DNA from: Litorimonas sp046250185
GTDB lineage: Bacteria > Pseudomonadota > Alphaproteobacteria > Caulobacterales > Maricaulaceae
Assembly (NCBI RefSeq): GCF_046250185.1
Contig: NZ_CP176469.1
Strand: one strand, 5' to 3'
DNA: 64,000 bases
This document shows positions 16,701 to 24,125 of the stretch, piece after piece. A program made the position numbers and the translations under genes. Within the stretch, counting starts at the first letter, position 1; each line of letters opens with the position of its first letter. The notes under the pieces were generated by a model. It was not told the DNA's origin. It did not search any database and saw only the letters and a list, made by a program, of their open reading frames with translations.

Positions 16701-17530
16701 ACAAAACTGGTTGCTGGGTTGGATCGATTATGGATCCATTCGAGCCACATAATGTGAGTATCGCAGGTCAAAAAGTATCAGTATCGGGGCCGCTTTGGAT
16801 GGGCGCAAGTTTGACGACGTTATGGCGCGGGCCTGTTGGGCGTTGGGATTTTGGGCCTGATCTGGAGTTTTTCATGCCGCGTGCAGCCTTGTCAGGTTTA
16901 CCTGATGATGTGATTTTGGCCGGTGAGAACCGATTTGCGATTGAGACTGATGCAGGCTGGGAAATACTGCAATGTGCAGACATCACACTCATCGCTCCCA
17001 ATATTTACCGCGCTCGACGCTTTCTACGGGGGCTAAACGGTTCAGATGCGGATATGGTTGATGCTGTGCCTGCGGGCGCACGGATCATATATCTCGACCA
17101 AGGACTGACGCCTGTGACGCCTGGTGATGAATGGATTGGGGAAGTTTTGACGGCCACGCCGACCGTTCAGGGTCGCGCAGGCGACCCCTCAAGCTTCACA
17201 TATAACGCCCGGGCGCTTCGCCCTTATGCGCCTGTTCACCTCACGGCAGAGTGCGTAGACGGCGCCCTAAACCTCCGCTGGATACGTCGCAGCCGGGTGA
17301 ATGGAGATGGCTGGGTGGGAGCTGATGTTCCGCTAGGTGAAGATGTAGAAAGCTATCGCGTGCAGCGGTTCGATGCCGAACAACTCGTCCAAACTTGGGA
17401 AGTAGAGCAGCCACACTTCATCTTACCGGAACCGTTTAATGGGCGCTACACAGTCGCACAATTCTCTACTCTGTATGGTTGGGGCGCGGAGGCAGAAATC
17501 CTCATCAACACGGCGGGGACAGGGCTTTAA
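13763..17530 (+). CDS. GTA host-specificity megatron (g15)
   Basis: 1255-residue baseplate protein with the GTA TIM-barrel-like domain and phage tail modules. The N-terminal part (residues 1-200) carries PMSRVYGRIRLAGQVIWASR and the YSYTISFAIGLCEGEI block. The glycosidase-like TIM barrel spans roughly residues 230-660 (CRRAGGVDRFILGSEMRGLT, AIGIDAYFPLSDW, KPVWLLEVGCPA). The remainder contains the phage tail protein 3 domain (ERVSFSLPPKAALNIHVGDRIHF) and a C-terminal fibronectin-like region. RcGTA g15 is of similar size. AT-rich stretches within 15.0-15.9 kb stand out from the flanking genes. It ends the GTA cluster; no terminator follows in the 29 nt before the DnaJ-like gene. Confidence 0.92.
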   Translation: MTTLAVSAAQFIGNSLVQVGATVAQTAASQAISNIFDDRTFEGPRLESFHLQTSRDGAPMSRVYGRIRLAGQVIWASRIRETSEETRVGSGKGGGPTQKTYSYTISFAIGLCEGEILGVDRIWANGAPLQTRDLTIRVNRGQEDQHPDPIIAATESSDVPAFRGTAYLVFEDFPLDGFGGQLPQINAEVISVPKSEDSPRLENLIQSVNLLPGSGEYAYATSIVEETPQPGVSRPINMNNLTGKADIELALDQLQTQLPNCKNVSIIASWFGTDLRCGACEIKPGVESRDRVVPDNAWRVGSDTRGNAYLVSRDADGRPNYGGSPSDASLIEAIRALKQRGLEVTLYPFVLMDIPEGSGLPMPGGGGQQPAFPWRGRITGTEDKSTETNAQIEAFFGAATAAGFSNTTGSSNKSSTDYRYRNFILHHANLCRRAGGVDRFILGSEMRGLTTLRDINNTFPAVTKLAELASDVRQILGPQTGITYAADWSEYFGFHPQDNSGDVFFHLDELWASDAIDAIGIDAYFPLSDWRENISHLDQEISENGYDKSYLASQIEGGEGYDYFYANNVDRDAQSRSPITDGAAQKDWVFRYKDIRNWWSNLHYNRIGGTEVSPPTNWVPQSKPVWLLEVGCPAIHNGANQPNVFSDPKSSEDKLPYYSDGYRDDLIQRNYLEALISYWADIDNNPDSSVYSGRMIDTKMVSVWAWDARPYPDFPARLSVWSDGNNWQTGHWISGRMGLVSLSSVITDLTTQSGVENIDVSRVSGLLQGYHIDRPMSARAALTPLFETYNLQLSERDGKLQFSSRGQTSKHVIEATTLVTDDRGNLIVERDDPETQLKDLRVHFIDVSNDYQLGSVAARNLTAQTVRVKDLRVPIAMDRSFANYLADTRLTDHHLQMERVSFSLPPKAALNIHVGDRIHFPDQAGEWEINAIDAGTVYGISAYRIATDVSPYQGSRLPSVTTDPLWVSRPLSLGFDLPGNKTGCWVGSIMDPFEPHNVSIAGQKVSVSGPLWMGASLTTLWRGPVGRWDFGPDLEFFMPRAALSGLPDDVILAGENRFAIETDAGWEILQCADITLIAPNIYRARRFLRGLNGSDADMVDAVPAGARIIYLDQGLTPVTPGDEWIGEVLTATPTVQGRAGDPSSFTYNARALRPYAPVHLTAECVDGALNLRWIRRSRVNGDGWVGADVPLGEDVESYRVQRFDAEQLVQTWEVEQPHFILPEPFNGRYTVAQFSTLYGWGAEAEILINTAGTGL

Positions 17531-17559
17531 TTCCTGCGCAAACTACTTAGATAGAGGGT

Positions 17560-18462
17560 ATGGCGAAGAACCCTTATACCTTGCTCGGCGTTGAGAAAAC
17601 TGCGACTGAAGCTGAAATACGCAAAGCTTATCGGGCTTTGGCGAAAAAGCTGCATCCTGATCTCAATCCAGACGACAAAAAATCTGAAGAACGCTTCAAA
17701 GAAGTCACGGCGGCCTATAACCTGCTATCGGATAAAAAACTACGGCAGCAATATGATACGGGCCAAGTTGATAGTAGCGGCCAGCAGCAAAACCCTTTCG
17801 CGGGCGGATTTCAACGTCGAGGTGGTGGCCCACAGGTTCAGACTGGATTTGGCGGAATGGGCGGTCAAGACGATATGGCCGACCTATTCTCGTCACTCTT
17901 TGGGATGAATATGAACGGTATGCGAGGCGGCATGGGACGCCAAAGCCCGCGGCCCCAAAAAGGGGCCGATATTCGCTATAAAATGACAATCGGCTTGAAA
18001 GACGCGCTCAAGGGTGGCGTCAAACCGCTTGGGCCCGATATGAAGGTCAAAATCCCTGCCGGTATCAAAGACGGTCAAACCGTGCGCATGCGCGGTAAAG
18101 GTAAGCCTGGCATAAATGGCGGGCCAGCGGGCGACGTCAAAGTCGAAATTGAAGTTTTGCCGCACAAATCTCTGCGCCGTGAAGGCGATAATCTCTATCT
18201 TGACCTGCCGATTTCGCTCTTTGAAGCTATGAATGGGGCAAAAGTAAAGATTGATATGCCGACAGGCACCGTGCAACTGAGTGTGCCAGCAGGCACGAAT
18301 ACTGGCAAGAAATTGCGCTTGAAAGGCAAAGGCGTGAAGGGTGGTGACTTGCTGATCACTCCCATCATTACACTGACGCAGGCTGAATTAGGCGATAAAG
18401 GGGCTATTGTGGCCTCACTCCCTGTTTCACAAGGTGAAGAATTGCGTCGATCACTTATTTGA
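17560..18462 (+). CDS. DnaJ/CbpA-type Hsp40 co-chaperone
   Basis: 300-residue class B J-protein stimulating Hsp70 (DnaK). J domain at residues 1-68 with the HPD motif (KLHPDLNPDDKKS) and QQYDTG; a Gly/Phe-rich linker at 80-135 (GGMGGQDDMADLFSSLFGMN); DnaJ C-terminal domain from 140 (KGADIRYKMTIGLKDALKGG ...). No zinc finger, so CbpA-like rather than true DnaJ. Ribosome binding site GAGGG precedes the ATG. It begins 29 nt after g15 with no terminator or visible promoter between, so GTA transcription may run into it. Confidence 0.88.
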   Translation: MAKNPYTLLGVEKTATEAEIRKAYRALAKKLHPDLNPDDKKSEERFKEVTAAYNLLSDKKLRQQYDTGQVDSSGQQQNPFAGGFQRRGGGPQVQTGFGGMGGQDDMADLFSSLFGMNMNGMRGGMGRQSPRPQKGADIRYKMTIGLKDALKGGVKPLGPDMKVKIPAGIKDGQTVRMRGKGKPGINGGPAGDVKVEIEVLPHKSLRREGDNLYLDLPISLFEAMNGAKVKIDMPTGTVQLSVPAGTNTGKKLRLKGKGVKGGDLLITPIITLTQAELGDKGAIVASLPVSQGEELRRSLI

Positions 18463-18543
18463 GCTAGCACATATTTGAAGAGTATGAACCTGACCAAACT
18501 TGCTATTCAGACTTTGTTCAGGGGACTATTGTTAACAGGGCGC

Positions 18544-18888
18544 ATGATGAAAACACGTAGGTATATGATTGCAGCCTTGTCTGCCGCGCTCTTGACCAGC
18601 GGAGCTATGTCAGCTCACGCTTCGTCAAAACCTGTAGAACCATCACTGTCTTTGAGCAAATCGCTATTTACCTCTAGTTTTGCGGCCCCGCAACAGACGC
18701 GCGACCTGCTCGCACAGCGTCAGATTTCGGCGTCTGATGCCAAATCTATTGCATTGCGCCGTGTTCGCGGCGGCGAAGTCGTCGATATTTCCAAAACAGG
18801 TAACACGTATCGTGTGCGTGTAATTGGCAAAGATGGTCGGGTTGTTGATGTTTATATTGACGCCACGACTGGACGCGTCAAAAGATAA
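18544..18888 (+). CDS. secreted PepSY-domain protein
   Basis: 114-residue periplasmic protein. Residues 1-28 are a signal peptide (MMKTRRYMIAALSAALLTSG.. cleaved near AHA-SS). The PepSY domain occupies 60-112: ISASDAKSIALRRVRGGEVVDISK then VDVYIDATTGRV. Start at 18544 places the basic residues properly before the hydrophobic core; an earlier ATG at 18475 would add an implausible extension. It lies 35 nt before an OmpR-type regulator gene and its kinase, and PepSY-type or small periplasmic proteins often modulate such kinases, so a sensory accessory role is reasonable inference. Confidence 0.8.
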   Translation: MMKTRRYMIAALSAALLTSGAMSAHASSKPVEPSLSLSKSLFTSSFAAPQQTRDLLAQRQISASDAKSIALRRVRGGEVVDISKTGNTYRVRVIGKDGRVVDVYIDATTGRVKR

Positions 18889-18923
18889 GACACGACTACC
18901 GCCGCCAACCGCTGGAGCCCCCT

Positions 18924-19598
18924 ATGCGTATTCTCGTCGTTGAAGATGATCAGGACTTATCACGTCAACTAAAACAGGCGCTCAAGGATATGGGCTATGC
19001 TGTCGATGTGGCGGCGGATGGTGAAGAGGGTCACTTTTTGGGCGATACCGAGCCGTATGACGCGGTGATCCTTGATCTCGGTCTGCCGCTGATTGACGGT
19101 GTGAGCGTGTTGCAAAAATGGCGAGCGGACGGGAAAACATTCCCTGTCCTCATCCTGACAGCACGGGATCAATGGTCAGAAAAAGTAGCGGGTTTCGATG
19201 CGGGTGCGGATGATTACCTCACCAAACCGTTCCATACGGAAGAATTGCTGGCGCGGTTGCGCGCGCTCCTGCGCCGAGCCTCTGGCCATTCAACGGATAT
19301 GATAGAGATCGGCGAATTATCCGTGGATAACCGTTCTGCGCGGGCATTTGTCAGCGGTGTTGCGATCAAACTCACGAGCCATGAATTTCGCCTGCTGTCA
19401 TATATGGCGGCCCATAAAGGCCGCGTAATTTCTCGTACAGAACTTGTAGAGCATATTTACGATCAGGATTTTGACCGCGACAGCAATACGATCGAGGTTT
19501 TTGTAGGACGTCTGCGCCGTAAAATCGGGACAGACAGGATTGAGACTGTGCGCGGCCTCGGCTACCGCCTTGTTGATCCCGAAGAGAGCAAGGCTTAG
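18924..19598 (+). CDS. OmpR/PhoP-family response regulator (FeuP-like)
   Basis: 224-residue response regulator: receiver domain 1-115 with phospho-acceptor Asp51 (VILDLGLPL), Lys in YLTKPFH, and a C-terminal winged helix 125-218 ending RTVRGLGYRLVDP-like (ETVRGLGYRL). The strings EEGHFLGDTEPYDAVILD and DQWSEKVAGFDAGADDY resemble the FeuP / PhoP branch of alphaproteobacteria, which controls membrane and osmotic genes. Twelve bases separate it from the kinase gene. Confidence 0.88.
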   Translation: MRILVVEDDQDLSRQLKQALKDMGYAVDVAADGEEGHFLGDTEPYDAVILDLGLPLIDGVSVLQKWRADGKTFPVLILTARDQWSEKVAGFDAGADDYLTKPFHTEELLARLRALLRRASGHSTDMIEIGELSVDNRSARAFVSGVAIKLTSHEFRLLSYMAAHKGRVISRTELVEHIYDQDFDRDSNTIEVFVGRLRRKIGTDRIETVRGLGYRLVDPEESKA

Positions 19599-19610
19599 CC
19601 TCGCGCCGTT

Positions 19611-20993
19611 ATGGCGAATCGCTCTCTTGTTTCATCCCTTGTTCGCAGCGCAACTCTTTGGGCTGTGCCAGCGCTTTTGATCTCTGCGATTATTCTGACC
19701 TTACTCTATCGCGACACCATCTATCGCAGCTTTGATGCGCCGTTAGAGAGTGCGGTGACGTCATTGATTGCCTCTGCAGAAGTCGACGAATCTGGGGCTG
19801 TGCGTCTGACACGGGAACCGCAGGACGATGACTTTCAGCGGGCGTTATCAGGGCGGTATTGGTTGATTGGACGAGAAGTGGCTGGGGAGCCGCTAGACGT
19901 TTTGCTCGCCTCGCGATCCTTGTATGGTTCGACTTTGTCACTGCAAGATCACGCGACTTCTGATTTGCAAGAAAGGGCGGGGGATTTCATTCGGACATCT
20001 GCGGTCGGGCCTGATGCAAATGAACCGTTGCGTGTCCTGGCGCGGCAAGTTGTGCTGCCCAATATGGAGCAACCCGTGATCGTTCTCGCAGGGGCAGATC
20101 GCAGGCCAGTCTCGCGATCAATCAGCCGATTTGCGATCATCGCGATTTTGCTGTTAACAATGGTGACGCTTGGTTTGGTGGCGGCGATATGGGCGCAAGT
20201 GCGGATTGGCTTGAAGCCGCTTTTTGCTCTACGAGATCGTGTCGTCGATGTTAGGGAAGGGCATGCGGCGCAAGTGGACGGCGATTATCCGCCAGAAATT
20301 CAACCTCTTGCGATTGAGCTTAACTCATTGATTTCGCATAATAAAAATATCGTTGAGCGGGCGAGAACACATGTTGGAAATTTGGCTCATGCGTTGAAAA
20401 CGCCACTAGCTGTTTTGCAAAATGAAGCGCGAAATCAGACCAAAACACCCTCAGACATCGTCTTGCGCCAGACCGAAACAATGGCCTCGCAAGTTGATCA
20501 CCATTTACGGCGCGCTAGAGCGGCCGCGCGAGGTCAAGCGATTGGCGTAATGACTCCAATAGATGAGGTGATTGATGGGCTTGTGCGGACATTGCCACGT
20601 ATCTACCGCGACAAAAATCTACAGATCAAAAAAACAGGTCAGAAAGGTCTGACTTTCCGCGGGGCTCGGAGGGATTTTGAAGAGATGGCCGGTAACCTGA
20701 TGGACAATGCGGCGAAGTGGACAACTGAAACGATTGCGATCAATATCTCTCACATGTCAGATGATACACTCATGGAAATCACGATCGAGGATGACGGGCC
20801 AGGCTTGTCGGAGGCGGATTACGCTGAAGCGCTCAAACGAGGTGCGCGGCTTGACGAAGCGACGCCAGGCAGCGGGCTCGGCTTGTCGATTGTTGATGAT
20901 TTGGCCAGCGCCTATAAAGGGCATATCTCCCTCGCAAAGTCAGAGCTTGGCGGGCTGAAAGCCACTCTCGTTTTACCGCGTGCGAAGGGGTAG
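19611..20993 (+). CDS. sensor histidine kinase (FeuQ/PhoQ-like)
   Basis: 460-residue inner-membrane kinase: TM1 about 13-33, periplasmic loop 35-170, TM2 about 172-193, HAMP, then the H box in HVGNLAHALKTPLAVL. ATPase motifs: NLMDNAAKW (N box), EDDGPGLSE (G1), and GSGLGLSIV (G2). The HALKTPL variant is typical of PhoQ/FeuQ-type kinases. Partner of the preceding regulator; with the upstream PepSY gene it forms a three-gene signalling unit. No ribosome binding site is obvious before the ATG, so translation is probably coupled. Confidence 0.87.
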   Translation: MANRSLVSSLVRSATLWAVPALLISAIILTLLYRDTIYRSFDAPLESAVTSLIASAEVDESGAVRLTREPQDDDFQRALSGRYWLIGREVAGEPLDVLLASRSLYGSTLSLQDHATSDLQERAGDFIRTSAVGPDANEPLRVLARQVVLPNMEQPVIVLAGADRRPVSRSISRFAIIAILLLTMVTLGLVAAIWAQVRIGLKPLFALRDRVVDVREGHAAQVDGDYPPEIQPLAIELNSLISHNKNIVERARTHVGNLAHALKTPLAVLQNEARNQTKTPSDIVLRQTETMASQVDHHLRRARAAARGQAIGVMTPIDEVIDGLVRTLPRIYRDKNLQIKKTGQKGLTFRGARRDFEEMAGNLMDNAAKWTTETIAINISHMSDDTLMEITIEDDGPGLSEADYAEALKRGARLDEATPGSGLGLSIVDDLASAYKGHISLAKSELGGLKATLVLPRAKG

Positions 20994-20998
20994 GTTTT

Positions 20999-21637
20999 AT
21001 GTCTGACAAGCCCCCGATTGCCCTAGAAGACCGCGACGCAAAAAAAGGTCGCTTATTTTCACCGAGTGCAGGTCGAAATAAAGACGTTATTGCAGATGTT
21101 CTCGCAGAGACGCTGGCTAAAAATTCGAAAGTCCTAGAAATTGCCTCTGGCACAGGGGAACACGGGATTGCGGCAATAGAAAAAAGACCCGACTTATTGT
21201 GGCAATTTTCTGATCCCGATGCAGCCTCTCGCGTTAGCCAGCAAGCCTGGATTGAACATGTCGGATTGGCGCTGACGTCTCCGATCAACCTCGACGTTAC
21301 GGCGACGAATTGGGCTTCGCGTACAGGGCCATATGATGCGATCTTTTGCGCAAATATGATTCATATTGCGCCCTGGGCAGCCACTTTGGGTTTGGCTAAC
21401 GGAGCGTCAGCGTGTGTCGCTGAAGGCGGCATTATTTGCTTATACGGACCGTTCTTAGAGGGCGAAGATTCGGCGCCCTCCAATCTCGACTTTGACCAAT
21501 CCTTGAAATCCCGAAATCCCGCATGGGGTGTGAGAGATTTAGCAAGTGTTAAGCATATATTTGCAAAGCACGGGTTTAATCAGGTCACACGTCGGGACAT
21601 GCCCAAAAACAACCTCTTTTTGCTGCTATCTCGATAA
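20999..21637 (+). CDS. DUF938 class I SAM-dependent methyltransferase-like protein
   Basis: 212-residue DUF938 family protein. Start RDAKKGRLFSPSAGRNKDVI is diagnostic; the SAM-binding glycine loop is VLEIASGTGEHGI, followed by WQFSDPDA and FCANMIHIAPW. The family belongs to the Rossmann-fold methyltransferases but its substrate is not known. It follows the kinase gene by 5 nt and is probably cotranscribed with it. Confidence 0.85.
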   Translation: MSDKPPIALEDRDAKKGRLFSPSAGRNKDVIADVLAETLAKNSKVLEIASGTGEHGIAAIEKRPDLLWQFSDPDAASRVSQQAWIEHVGLALTSPINLDVTATNWASRTGPYDAIFCANMIHIAPWAATLGLANGASACVAEGGIICLYGPFLEGEDSAPSNLDFDQSLKSRNPAWGVRDLASVKHIFAKHGFNQVTRRDMPKNNLFLLLSR

Positions 21638-21726
21638 ACACCACTAACATGACGCTTTCGTCATGTTATGGAAAGATTGAGGTTACGTGCCACCTGTCAG
21701 GTTGCGCATCGAAGCAAGGAAACATC

Positions 21727-23382
21727 GTGTCAATTATCGTCCCAAATTCCAGACAAAAATTTAAAACTGCTATGCTTGCAACGGCACTTGTCGCTGTGCC
21801 GTTTTCGGGGTCTGCACAAATGACACCTGCAATTAACGACCTGAGTAATCCGACCCAAGCGCAGTCGCCTAGTTCTCAAACAACTCAACAAGATTTCGTC
21901 CCATTGCGCGATTTAGGTCAAGGCCAAACGCGGGCCGTTCCGTCAACAAACGACCCGGCGCAGCCAGTCATCGAGCTTTATGATCTGGCCCCAACAGACC
22001 CACCTGCCACCTCTGAGGCTGCGCTGCCTCTTGGGCCAAGTGTAACCACGCTCAATTCTCCCCCTCTCAATATGATGACCGCGCCTGTCAGCTCGCTGCC
22101 GTCGATTGCGGACCTCGTGGCGAATGTCAGCCCTTCCGTTGTGAACATCGTTGTGACAACAGAAAACGGCGAGACGACATCAGAGGGCCAAGGCTCGGGT
22201 TTTGTAATTTCAGACAAGCTAGAGGTCGTCACCAATTATCACGTCATCGAAGGTGGCACCTTCATTGATATTGAGTTTAACAATGGCGACAAATTCCCGG
22301 CTAAAATCATTGGCACGGATGAAGAGACAGATCTTGCTTTGCTGCAAATTCAAACAACCAAACAAATCCCACATGTCGACTTCCACTCGGGAGAAAGCAT
22401 CCGTATTGGCGACTGGGTGGTGGCGATTGGCAACCCTTTTGGCATTGGTCAGTCGACCTCTCTAGGCGTTATATCTGCTATCGGGCGGGAACGTGTCGAG
22501 AGCGGCTCCTACGTTGATTATATCCAGACGGATGCCACGATTAACCGAGGCAATTCGGGTGGTCCGCTCTTTGATCTGGACGGTAAAGTTGTTGGCGTAA
22601 ACTCCGCGATTTACTCCCCCACAGGGGCCAGCGTTGGTATTGCTTTCGTGATCCCGCATCACACGGCACTCGAAGTCGTGGACGCAATCCGCGCGGACGG
22701 CAAAGTCCGTCGGGGCTATCTCGGCGCAGGACTTCGCACGGCGACGTTTGAAATGGACGGACAGCCTGGAATTTTCAAAGCAGGCGCCACGATCAATAAT
22801 GTTGTCGCAGGTGGCCCAGCTGATACTTACGGCTTGCAAGTCGATGATATCATTCTACGCATCAATGATCAGGCCGTGCGCAATTCCGTTGAGGCCACTC
22901 GCGCGATCGCGGCGCTGCGCCCTGGCGCCATTGCTAAGATTATCTATGAGCGCGATGAGAAAGCCTATCAGATTGATTTGTCAATCGGCGAGCGTCCAGA
23001 GAAAGCCGACATTGAGCGGGCCAACGCGATCAGCCAAGGCCTCCCGCCGCCCCCGCCCAAAGAAACACCCCATGCCAAAGTCAACATCGATACGGGTTTG
23101 CACTTGCTCGATTTATCTGCAGAATTCCGCACAGCCATTGGCATGCGCTCTGACCAAGTTGGCGTCTACGTCGAAGCTGTCGACCCGGGTAGTGACGCCG
23201 AGGCGGCTGGCTTTAAAATGGGCATGGTGTTGCTGGACGCAGATGCGCAACCGATCACAGAAGTGGCGAAGTTTAAGTCCATTGTCCTAAACGCCAAAAT
23301 CGCGCAGCAAGATGGTCTTGTCGTCAATGTGCGGCGAAAAGACGGGCAGGAGACATATATGGTGCTGCCACTACCGCTTTAA
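21727..23382 (+). CDS. periplasmic HtrA/DegP-family serine protease
   Basis: 551-residue Do-family protease/chaperone for misfolded envelope proteins. Signal peptide at residues 1-30 (FKTAMLATALVAVPFSGSAQ). A Pro/Gln/Thr-rich linker (31-115) precedes the trypsin-like domain with catalytic His172 (NYHVIEGG), Asp202 (EETDLALL) and Ser277 (NRGNSGGPLFD). Two PDZ domains follow (about 340-435 and 465-545). GTG at 21727 after AAGGAA is chosen over an ATG at 21649, which would place a 26-residue extension ahead of the signal peptide. Next to a two-component pair, as in envelope-stress loci. Confidence 0.92.
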   Translation: MSIIVPNSRQKFKTAMLATALVAVPFSGSAQMTPAINDLSNPTQAQSPSSQTTQQDFVPLRDLGQGQTRAVPSTNDPAQPVIELYDLAPTDPPATSEAALPLGPSVTTLNSPPLNMMTAPVSSLPSIADLVANVSPSVVNIVVTTENGETTSEGQGSGFVISDKLEVVTNYHVIEGGTFIDIEFNNGDKFPAKIIGTDEETDLALLQIQTTKQIPHVDFHSGESIRIGDWVVAIGNPFGIGQSTSLGVISAIGRERVESGSYVDYIQTDATINRGNSGGPLFDLDGKVVGVNSAIYSPTGASVGIAFVIPHHTALEVVDAIRADGKVRRGYLGAGLRTATFEMDGQPGIFKAGATINNVVAGGPADTYGLQVDDIILRINDQAVRNSVEATRAIAALRPGAIAKIIYERDEKAYQIDLSIGERPEKADIERANAISQGLPPPPPKETPHAKVNIDTGLHLLDLSAEFRTAIGMRSDQVGVYVEAVDPGSDAEAAGFKMGMVLLDADAQPITEVAKFKSIVLNAKIAQQDGLVVNVRRKDGQETYMVLPLPL

Positions 23383-23429
23383 TCAACCGAATCATCAACA
23401 AAACTGGGTGGGGACCTATGGAGAAAAAA

Positions 23430-24101
23430 ATGCGTTTACTAGTTGTCGAAGATGACGAAGTCGCGGCTGAATATGTCCGAAAAGGACTAATGGAGGCAGG
23501 TCACGTTGTTGATCTAGCTGCCGATGGTGAATTAGGCTTAGAAATGGCCCGCGCCGCTGATTATGACGCCCTGATCCTCGACCGCATGTTGCCAAAGCGC
23601 GATGGTTTGTCATTGCTGGCTGACCTCCGCGAAGACGGAGATGTGACCCCCGTGTTGATCCTGTCCGCTTTGGGCGAAGTCGATCACAAGGTCGAAGGTC
23701 TTCGCGCGGGCGGCGATGATTACCTCGCCAAGCCCTATTCTTTCACAGAGCTATTGGCGCGCGTTGAAGCCATTGGTCGACGGTCTGATCCGTCTGCGGC
23801 GGTGACGAAGCTAAAAGTCGGCGATCTGGAAATGGATTTGCTGGCTAGAACCGTGCGTCGTGCCGGGCAGAAAATCTTGCTGCAGCCGCGCGAGTTTCGT
23901 TTGCTGGAATGTCTGATGCGCAATGCAGGACGGGTGGTCACCCGTACGATGTTGCTCGAAAAAGTTTGGGATTACCACTTTGACCCCCAAACGAATGTGA
24001 TTGATGTTCATATTTCTCGTTTGCGCGGTAAGATCGACAAAGAGTTCGATGAACCGCTCCTCCACACTGTGCGCGGTGCGGGATATCGGTTGCAGGTCTA
24101 G
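23430..24101 (+). CDS. OmpR-family response regulator
   Basis: 223-residue response regulator. Receiver with Asp51 (ALILDRMLPKRDG), Lys in YLAKPYSF; the winged helix ends HTVRGAGYRLQV. ATG at 23430 is preceded by GGAG at six bases and gives the normal MRLLVVEDD start; an in-frame ATG at 23418 would add four residues (MEKK). Lies 47 nt after the HtrA gene and 24 nt before a kinase gene; the three probably form an envelope-quality operon. Confidence 0.87.
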   Translation: MRLLVVEDDEVAAEYVRKGLMEAGHVVDLAADGELGLEMARAADYDALILDRMLPKRDGLSLLADLREDGDVTPVLILSALGEVDHKVEGLRAGGDDYLAKPYSFTELLARVEAIGRRSDPSAAVTKLKVGDLEMDLLARTVRRAGQKILLQPREFRLLECLMRNAGRVVTRTMLLEKVWDYHFDPQTNVIDVHISRLRGKIDKEFDEPLLHTVRGAGYRLQV

Positions 24102-24125
24102 CCCTGCATCCGCTAAGGGCTGTTC

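Noticed and set aside
17280..17289. Third AGACGTATCC-like element (GGATACGTCG) within g15
   Set aside because: 9 of 10 match on the opposite strand inside coding sequence, with no promoter context; most likely chance.
3862..17530. Active prophage
   Set aside because: No integrase, excisionase, replication, repressor, lysis or attachment-site genes in or beside the cluster; gene order is that of the RcGTA family.
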